A stretch of 9,422 bases of DNA from Psychrilyobacter sp. (GTDB lineage: Bacteria > Fusobacteriota > Fusobacteriia > Fusobacteriales > Fusobacteriaceae): positions 1 to 9,422 of the forward strand of contig JAUXGP010000047.1 of NCBI GenBank assembly GCA_030621995.1, written 5' to 3'. How positions within the stretch are numbered: position 1 is the stretch's first letter; every line of letters begins with the position of its first letter. The notes under the pieces are model-generated. The model was not told the origin of the DNA, made no database searches, and was given only the letters and a program-made list of their open reading frames with translations. Made by a program: the position numbers and the translations under genes. Positions 5,802 to 9,422 of the stretch are shown here, one piece after another.

Positions 5802-6386
5802 ATGAAAGTGTTATATATAAAAGCAAGCCCAAAGCCAAATGGTGAATCTGCTTCCCATAAGATGGCCGGGGTATTTATAGAAGAATATAAAAAAAATAAT
5901 CCAAAAGATGAGGTAGTGGAACTAAACCTCCATGATAAGGGGTGTAGATATGTAAATTATGAAATCCTGTGTGATTCATTTGAAAGAAAGGGACTGATGG
6001 TGGAAACGGCAAATAAATTTATAGAATACGATAAATATATAATCAGCTCTCCCATGTGGAACCTTTCAATTCCAGCGATTTTAAAAGCCTATATAGATCT
6101 CATCACTGTAAAAGGGGTTACTTTTGAATATAATAGATTAGGAATTCCTATTGGTCTTGCAAAGGAAAAAAAAGCTGTCTATTTAGGGACCAGAGGAGGG
6201 GGATATCCATTTCCGCTTTCACTGATTGCATTTGATATGAGGTATATAAAATATATATTTAGATTTATAGGGATAAAAAACTTTAAAAGTTTCATACTTG
6301 AAAATATAGATAAATCTCCGGAAAAGACAAAACAAAATTTGGAAAAAAACCTAAAGAAAGTCAGAAAATTAGCAAGAAAATTTTAA
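5802..6386 (+). CDS. AzoR-like FMN-dependent NAD(P)H oxidoreductase (flavodoxin-like fold)
   Basis: A 194-residue cytoplasmic flavoprotein of the azoreductase/NAD(P)H quinone reductase family. Residues 2-19 (KVLYIKASPKPNGESASHK) form the first strand and FMN-phosphate loop. PMWNLSIPAILKAYIDLI (84-101) followed by GVTFEY (105-110) is the hallmark FMN ring-binding and dimer segment. TRGGG (130-134) is the third flavin loop. Enzymes of this family reduce quinones, and azo dyes adventitiously, by two-electron transfer from NAD(P)H. The physiological substrate is normally unknown. The chain is slightly shorter at the C-terminus than E. coli AzoR. GAGGGTGG (5788-5795) sits seven bases before the ATG. 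An ATG four bases earlier is out of frame. It is first in a four-gene unit with an isoprenoid synthase-like protein 25 bp downstream, so a quinone-like substrate is an attractive guess. Confidence 0.82.
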   Translation: MKVLYIKASPKPNGESASHKMAGVFIEEYKKNNPKDEVVELNLHDKGCRYVNYEILCDSFERKGLMVETANKFIEYDKYIISSPMWNLSIPAILKAYIDLITVKGVTFEYNRLGIPIGLAKEKKAVYLGTRGGGYPFPLSLIAFDMRYIKYIFRFIGIKNFKSFILENIDKSPEKTKQNLEKNLKKVRKLARKF

Positions 6387-6411
6387 TATGCAGAGAATAG
6401 GACGGTAGCAG

Positions 6412-7398
6412 ATGTATACAACGAGTAAATTTATGAAACAGCTTTTAAAATCAAACAAAATATATAATACAGTAATAAAAGACGTCAGGAAAGATCTTTC
6501 TGAACTATCTTTTTTTGATAAAATAGAGATTCCTGAAGAAAATTTAAAAGAGAATTTTAAAAAAAACTTTTTTTCTATATTTATGCTGAGTTTAATAGAG
6601 TTTTTAGAAGCTGAAAGGGAAGATATAATCAAATATGGGAAGTGTTTATTCTATCTTAGAGGAATAATCACCTGTACAGATAATATTATAGACAATGAGA
6701 GCAAGGGAGCCATATTTTTAAATGGGATAGAGGAGGAAATAACACAAAATACTCTGTTGACCCTCCTGCTCCAGAAGAATCTAGAAAAAATCATCTTTGA
6801 ATTAGACATAAAAAATGCAGGGATAAGCAACAAAGTACTTGAAAGTGTATATTTGATAGCTAAAAGCGAGGGGATGAGAGAACGGGCTGTATACAAGGAA
6901 TACCCAGATTATAAGTTTATTTCCCGTAAGATCCACAGTGGGATCGGAGGAGAACTCCTAAAAATAGGTGTTCTTGTCCCGTTATATCGAGAAAAAAATG
7001 ACAAATTTAAAGCTGTCTCAGATATATTATATAATTTAGGGTTGTCTTTACAGGGATTAGATGATCTCTGTGATATGGAGGAGGATTTTTGTGCCGGAAA
7101 GATAAATTTGGCTACCTCATTTTTCATGGATAAGTTACAGGTGGATGAGGAGACAGCTGTTAATTTGGATATTTTTACTACTCCTGTCACAGAGGAATAC
7201 CTAAAGGAAATTATAGGTTATTCTATGGATAGTTTTAGGATGTTAGAGGAGCTGGGTTATCCAATCAATAAAAAAATAGGTATGAAATTGCTGTCTCATC
7301 TATTTAAAATAAGGGGATTGGGAGATCTTTGGAATATTTACAGAGGGGAGGAACAGGATGAAAAAAATAATTTTAGGGTTTATGCTTTTAATGGCTAG
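6412..7398 (+). CDS. Class I isoprenoid biosynthesis enzyme-like protein (polyprenyl/squalene synthase fold)
   Basis: A 328-residue, all-helical, soluble protein. Two acidic motifs at the spacing of class I isoprenoid synthases are visible: TDNIIDNES (89-97), a variant DxxxD first motif, and LQGLDDLCDMEED (213-225), which contains a canonical DDxxD second motif (217-221). In trans-prenyltransferases and squalene/phytoene-type synthases these aspartates hold Mg2+ and the allylic diphosphate. The remaining sequence is divergent, and I see no lysine/arginine pattern diagnostic of chain-elongating polyprenyl synthases. Head-to-head synthase, prenyltransferase, terpene synthase-like or catalytically altered protein all remain possible. 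AGGACGG precedes the ATG by eight bases. The last 41 bases overlap the next gene in another frame, which implies coupled expression. The fold assignment is fairly safe; the reaction is not. Confidence 0.68.
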   Translation: MYTTSKFMKQLLKSNKIYNTVIKDVRKDLSELSFFDKIEIPEENLKENFKKNFFSIFMLSLIEFLEAEREDIIKYGKCLFYLRGIITCTDNIIDNESKGAIFLNGIEEEITQNTLLTLLLQKNLEKIIFELDIKNAGISNKVLESVYLIAKSEGMRERAVYKEYPDYKFISRKIHSGIGGELLKIGVLVPLYREKNDKFKAVSDILYNLGLSLQGLDDLCDMEEDFCAGKINLATSFFMDKLQVDEETAVNLDIFTTPVTEEYLKEIIGYSMDSFRMLEELGYPINKKIGMKLLSHLFKIRGLGDLWNIYRGEEQDEKNNFRVYAFNG

Positions 7399-7843
7399 TT
7401 TAACTTTTACCCAAGATGGGTACGTGGGATACTGGATGATGCCAGAGGGTAAATTTATCATCCATATTGAAAAGGCTGAAAATAATGAGTATATAGGTCA
7501 CGTTGCCTGGCTGAAGGATCTATACTACCCAAAGGGTGATAAGATGGAGGGAGTAGAGCAATACGACAGAAACAATCCGGATAAGAGTCTGAGAGTAGAG
7601 AGCAGAAAAGTTATTGGGCTGCCAGTTGTAGGAGAATTATTTGAAAAAGATGGAAAATTAAAGGGCGGATGGATCTATGATTCTTGGAATGGGAAGATGT
7701 ATCATGGAAGTGCTAAATTATTGGATGAGAATACTTTAAAATTAAGAGGTTCATTTGACAGGTGGGGAATCTTGGGACTCAGCCAAAAAGCTAAAAGGGT
7801 AGAAAAATTAGAAAAATATGGAATACTGACTCATGAAAAATAA
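7358..7843 (+). CDS. Exported DUF2147 protein
   Basis: A 161-residue precursor with a signal peptide (MKKIILGFMLLMASLTFT, cleavage near residue 18), so periplasmic. The mature part is one DUF2147 domain: GYWMMPEGKFIIHI (24-37), IGHVAWLKD (46-54), the DxNNPDKSLR block (70-79), GLPVVGEL (87-94), KGGWIYDSWNGKMYHG (102-117), TLKLRGSF (126-133) and a final GxxxKAKRV. DUF2147 forms a small lipocalin-like beta-barrel whose function is not established. Some relatives are reported in outer-membrane or stress contexts. GGGAGG shortly before the ATG supports this start, although it lies inside the end of the isoprenoid synthase-like gene (41-bp overlap). The stop overlaps the next gene by 11 bp. Confidence 0.85.
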   Translation: MKKIILGFMLLMASLTFTQDGYVGYWMMPEGKFIIHIEKAENNEYIGHVAWLKDLYYPKGDKMEGVEQYDRNNPDKSLRVESRKVIGLPVVGELFEKDGKLKGGWIYDSWNGKMYHGSAKLLDENTLKLRGSFDRWGILGLSQKAKRVEKLEKYGILTHEK

Positions 7844-8438
7844 TGACTTTAATAAAAGATCCAGGATTTTCTTCAATAGAGTTGCAGCCAAAAATTATGG
7901 TAATGCAGAGAAATTGGACAGATATATTCTAAAAAATATAAATATAGATGATAAAACTACCATCCTTGATTTAGGGTGTGGAGATGGAAGATTTTTAAAG
8001 GAATTAAGGGAATTAAATCCAGACAATATTCTCTATGGGCTGGATATATCTGAAAAAATGTTGGAGATAGCCGGGTCTAAAAAGATAGAAAGGTGCGAGT
8101 TTAGTCTGGGGGAGAGCAGCAGCCTGCCTTATAAAGATGACAGTATAGACCTGATAGTCTGCCTTAATTCATTTCATCATTATCCGAATCCAGACCTGAC
8201 TCTAAAAGAGATAAAAAGAGTTTTAAGCTCAGAGGGCAGGATAATAATAGGAGATATATTTACTCTGCCAATTATCAGGGAGATAATTAATCTATATCTG
8301 CCATATAGCAGAAGTGGTGATTATAAGATGTATTCCAAGAGGAGTTTAGATAAAGTATTTTGTGTAGAAGGATTTAAAAATCAAAATTTTGATATAATAT
8401 CTCCTTGGTTATTTGTGTCGGAATATAAAAAAATATAG
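7833..8438 (+). CDS. Class I SAM-dependent methyltransferase
   Basis: A 201-residue cytoplasmic enzyme of the Methyltransf_11/UbiE-like type. Motif I is ILDLGCGDGRFLKEL (44-58), and the acidic residue binding the SAM ribose is Asp71 in YGLDISEKML. The post-II block ESSSLPYKDDSIDLIVC (94-110) leads into NSFHHYPNP (112-120), with motif III near EIKRVLSSEGRIIIGDIF (126-143). The acceptor is unknown. The FHHYPN stretch is common among methyltransferases acting on quinones, sterols and other small molecules. No good Shine-Dalgarno precedes the ATG, which lies 11 bp inside the DUF2147 gene, so translation probably depends on coupling. An alternative ATG at 7844 is out of frame. It is the last gene of the operon, with a strong terminator two bases after its stop. 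Confidence 0.85.
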   Translation: MKNNDFNKRSRIFFNRVAAKNYGNAEKLDRYILKNINIDDKTTILDLGCGDGRFLKELRELNPDNILYGLDISEKMLEIAGSKKIERCEFSLGESSSLPYKDDSIDLIVCLNSFHHYPNPDLTLKEIKRVLSSEGRIIIGDIFTLPIIREIINLYLPYSRSGDYKMYSKRSLDKVFCVEGFKNQNFDIISPWLFVSEYKKI

Positions 8439-8440
8439 AA

Positions 8441-8471
8441 AAAAATCATCCAGTTGAGGATGATTTTTTTT
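8441..8471. terminator. Intrinsic terminator, likely bidirectional
   Basis: AAAAATCATCC (8441-8451) pairs with GGATGATTTTT (8458-8468) around AGTTGA, with the T-run continuing to 8470. The flanking A-run makes it terminator-like on both strands. It closes the 5802-8438 operon. Confidence 0.9.
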
Positions 8472-8538
8472 GATAAGTTCTTAACTTTTTGTAGTGAGAA
8501 ATAATGTTTTTTTGAATATAGTAATAAGATTAAAATGA

Positions 8539-8547
8539 TGCTATAAT
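8539..8547 (+). promoter_or_regulatory. Extended -10 promoter TGCTATAAT of the NUDIX gene
   Basis: A perfect TATAAT (8542-8547) is preceded by TG at 8539-8540. The best -35-like TTGAAT (8512-8517) is 24 bases away, too far to count. The same nine bases occur at 380-388. The leader to the ATG at 8588 would be about 35 bases. Confidence 0.6.
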
Positions 8548-8587
8548 TTATCATTAATTTTTTTTAATAAACGGAGGATGTTTTTGA

Positions 8588-9220
8588 ATGGATAAGGAAA
8601 AGATACGAAAAAAATTAAATGACGGAATAATAGTCCGGGAAAAATGTTTTAATAGTGCGGTATTGGCTAGTATCATAGAGATAGACGGGGAATATAATTT
8701 TATTTTAGAAAAAAGATCAAAAAATATAAGACAAGGCGGAGAGATAAGTTTTCCCGGTGGAGGATGGGAAAAAACGGATAAAAACTTTGAGGACACAGCC
8801 ATAAGGGAGACCATAGAAGAATTGGGAATATCTCCCGAATATATAGAGATATTAGGGAAACTAGGAACTCTGATAATCCCTGCCGGTGTATTGATAGAGG
8901 TATATGTAGGTGAGATTTTGTGCCGGATAGAAGATTTTAATATCAATTTAAAGGAGGTAGAAGAAGTCTTGATAATTCCTATAGATTATTTTAGAGATAA
9001 TCCTCCTAAGGTGGAAAAAATAACCATACAGATGCACCCCCACTATGAATTAGATGGAAAAAGGGTGAAATTTCCGGCAAAATACTATAATTTACCTGAA
9101 AAATATCATGAACCTTGGAATGGAAGGGAGAGGGAAATTTATATATATGAATATCATGGGGAAGTTATTTGGGGAATTACAGCAGATATAATTTATGAAA
9201 TTGTAAATAAAATAATTTAA
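8588..9220 (+). CDS. NUDIX hydrolase, CoA pyrophosphatase (NudL/YeaB)-like
   Basis: A 210-residue cytoplasmic hydrolase. Residues 39-58 (ILEKRSKNIRQGGEISFPGG) resemble the CoA-specific NUDIX signature of NudL/YeaB proteins. The Nudix helix follows as GGGWEKTDKNFEDTAIRETIEELGI (57-81), with the metal-binding RETIEELG core (Arg73, Glu74, Glu77, Glu78). The spacing equals that of E. coli NudL, whose first glutamate is likewise not at the canonical position. Such enzymes cleave CoA or acyl-CoA to phosphopantetheine and 3',5'-ADP. The C-terminal part ends in HGEVIWGITADIIYEIVNKI, which matches the typical WGxTA ending of the family. GGAGG (8573-8577) supports the ATG at 8588. An earlier ATG at 8578 soon meets a stop. 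It has its own promoter and is separated from the preceding operon by a terminator. Confidence 0.85.
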   Translation: MDKEKIRKKLNDGIIVREKCFNSAVLASIIEIDGEYNFILEKRSKNIRQGGEISFPGGGWEKTDKNFEDTAIRETIEELGISPEYIEILGKLGTLIIPAGVLIEVYVGEILCRIEDFNINLKEVEEVLIIPIDYFRDNPPKVEKITIQMHPHYELDGKRVKFPAKYYNLPEKYHEPWNGREREIYIYEYHGEVIWGITADIIYEIVNKII

Positions 9221-9286
9221 AAGACAGGAAAAATATTTAATTTTCGTAAATTATGAGGGAAAACAAAAAATATGAAGGTGGGAAAG

Positions 9287-9422
9287 ATGATAAATGAAAT
9301 AAAAGCACTAACAACGATAAAGTTCTTACTGTATCTGATACTGCTGGGGGTATTTAGAAATAGCATGACCGATATAGTAGTCATAGATATAGCGGTAACC
9401 ATGGTTATCTATTATCTGTTTA
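9287..9422 (+). CDS. N-terminus of a membrane protein, cut by the window edge
   Basis: An open frame starting MINEIKALTTIKFLLYLIL continues to the last base of the window (45 codons). Two hydrophobic segments are visible, around residues 13-23 and 30-45, suggesting a polytopic membrane protein or an uncleaved signal anchor. The ATG at 9287 is preferred over an in-frame ATG at 9272 because GAAGGTGGG, a good Shine-Dalgarno, lies between them. It lies 66 bp after the NUDIX gene with no terminator between, so co-transcription is possible. I do not recognise the family from this fragment. Confidence 0.6.
   Translation, partial: MINEIKALTTIKFLLYLILLGVFRNSMTDIVVIDIAVTMVIYYLF

Noticed and set aside
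6369..7190. Minus-strand frames opposite the isoprenoid synthase-like gene
   Set aside because: They are low-complexity, Ser/Phe/Ile-rich antisense shadows of a supported gene, without binding sites.
8554..8946. Minus-strand frame of 130 codons opposite the NUDIX gene
   Set aside because: It is the antisense of the conserved Nudix region, with no translation signals and no recognisable domain.
9272..9286. Upstream ATG for the right-edge membrane protein
   Set aside because: The Shine-Dalgarno lies between this ATG and the next in-frame one at 9287, so the later start fits better.

Overview
The window is AT-rich, with A/T-rich spacers and strong AGGAGG-type ribosome binding sites. It carries ordinary bacterial housekeeping genes (rpmE, upp) next to an outer-membrane beta-barrel protein and several Sec-exported proteins. 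An envelope with an outer membrane, Clostridium-like base composition and translation signals, and a viroplasmin-type RNase H together point to a member of the Fusobacteriota, perhaps a marine Ilyobacter/Propionigenium/Psychrilyobacter-like lineage. That placement is an inference from gene style, not from a marker comparison.

Layout. Positions 1-428 hold no convincing gene: a heptamer tandem repeat, a perfect 20-bp palindrome, a very AT-rich stretch with mirrored TTGACT elements, and an extended -10 promoter. That promoter serves a two-gene unit, a small outer-membrane beta-barrel protein (429-1004) and a YdcF/DUF218 protein (1014-1919). A long nested inverted repeat (1935-1996) separates this unit from two minus-strand genes that abut exactly: an RNase HI with two viroplasmin domains (3480-2698) and a YwaF/TMEM164-type membrane protein (2697-2011). 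A divergent spacer leads to an exported DUF547 protein (3690-4391). It is followed by rpmE (bL31, 4499-4708) with its own consensus promoter and terminator, then by upp (uracil phosphoribosyltransferase, 4923-5546) behind an unusually long, structured leader. Two hairpins, the second with a U-run, close upp.

Positions 5802-8438 form a compact four-gene unit: an AzoR-like flavodoxin-fold FMN reductase, a class I isoprenoid synthase-like protein, an exported DUF2147 protein and a SAM-dependent methyltransferase. The spacings are 25 bp, a 41-bp overlap and an 11-bp overlap, and the unit has a terminator on each side. The set (flavin reductase, prenyl-chain enzyme fold, methyltransferase, envelope protein) would suit modification of an isoprenoid or quinone-like molecule, but no substrate can be read from the sequence. 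A CoA-type NUDIX hydrolase (8588-9220) with its own extended -10 promoter follows. The start of a membrane protein (from 9287) runs off the right edge.

The best candidates for something undescribed are the 5802-8438 operon with its isoprenoid synthase-like member, and the structured upp leader, which matches no riboswitch class I can name. There is no CRISPR array, transposase, tRNA or rRNA in the window.
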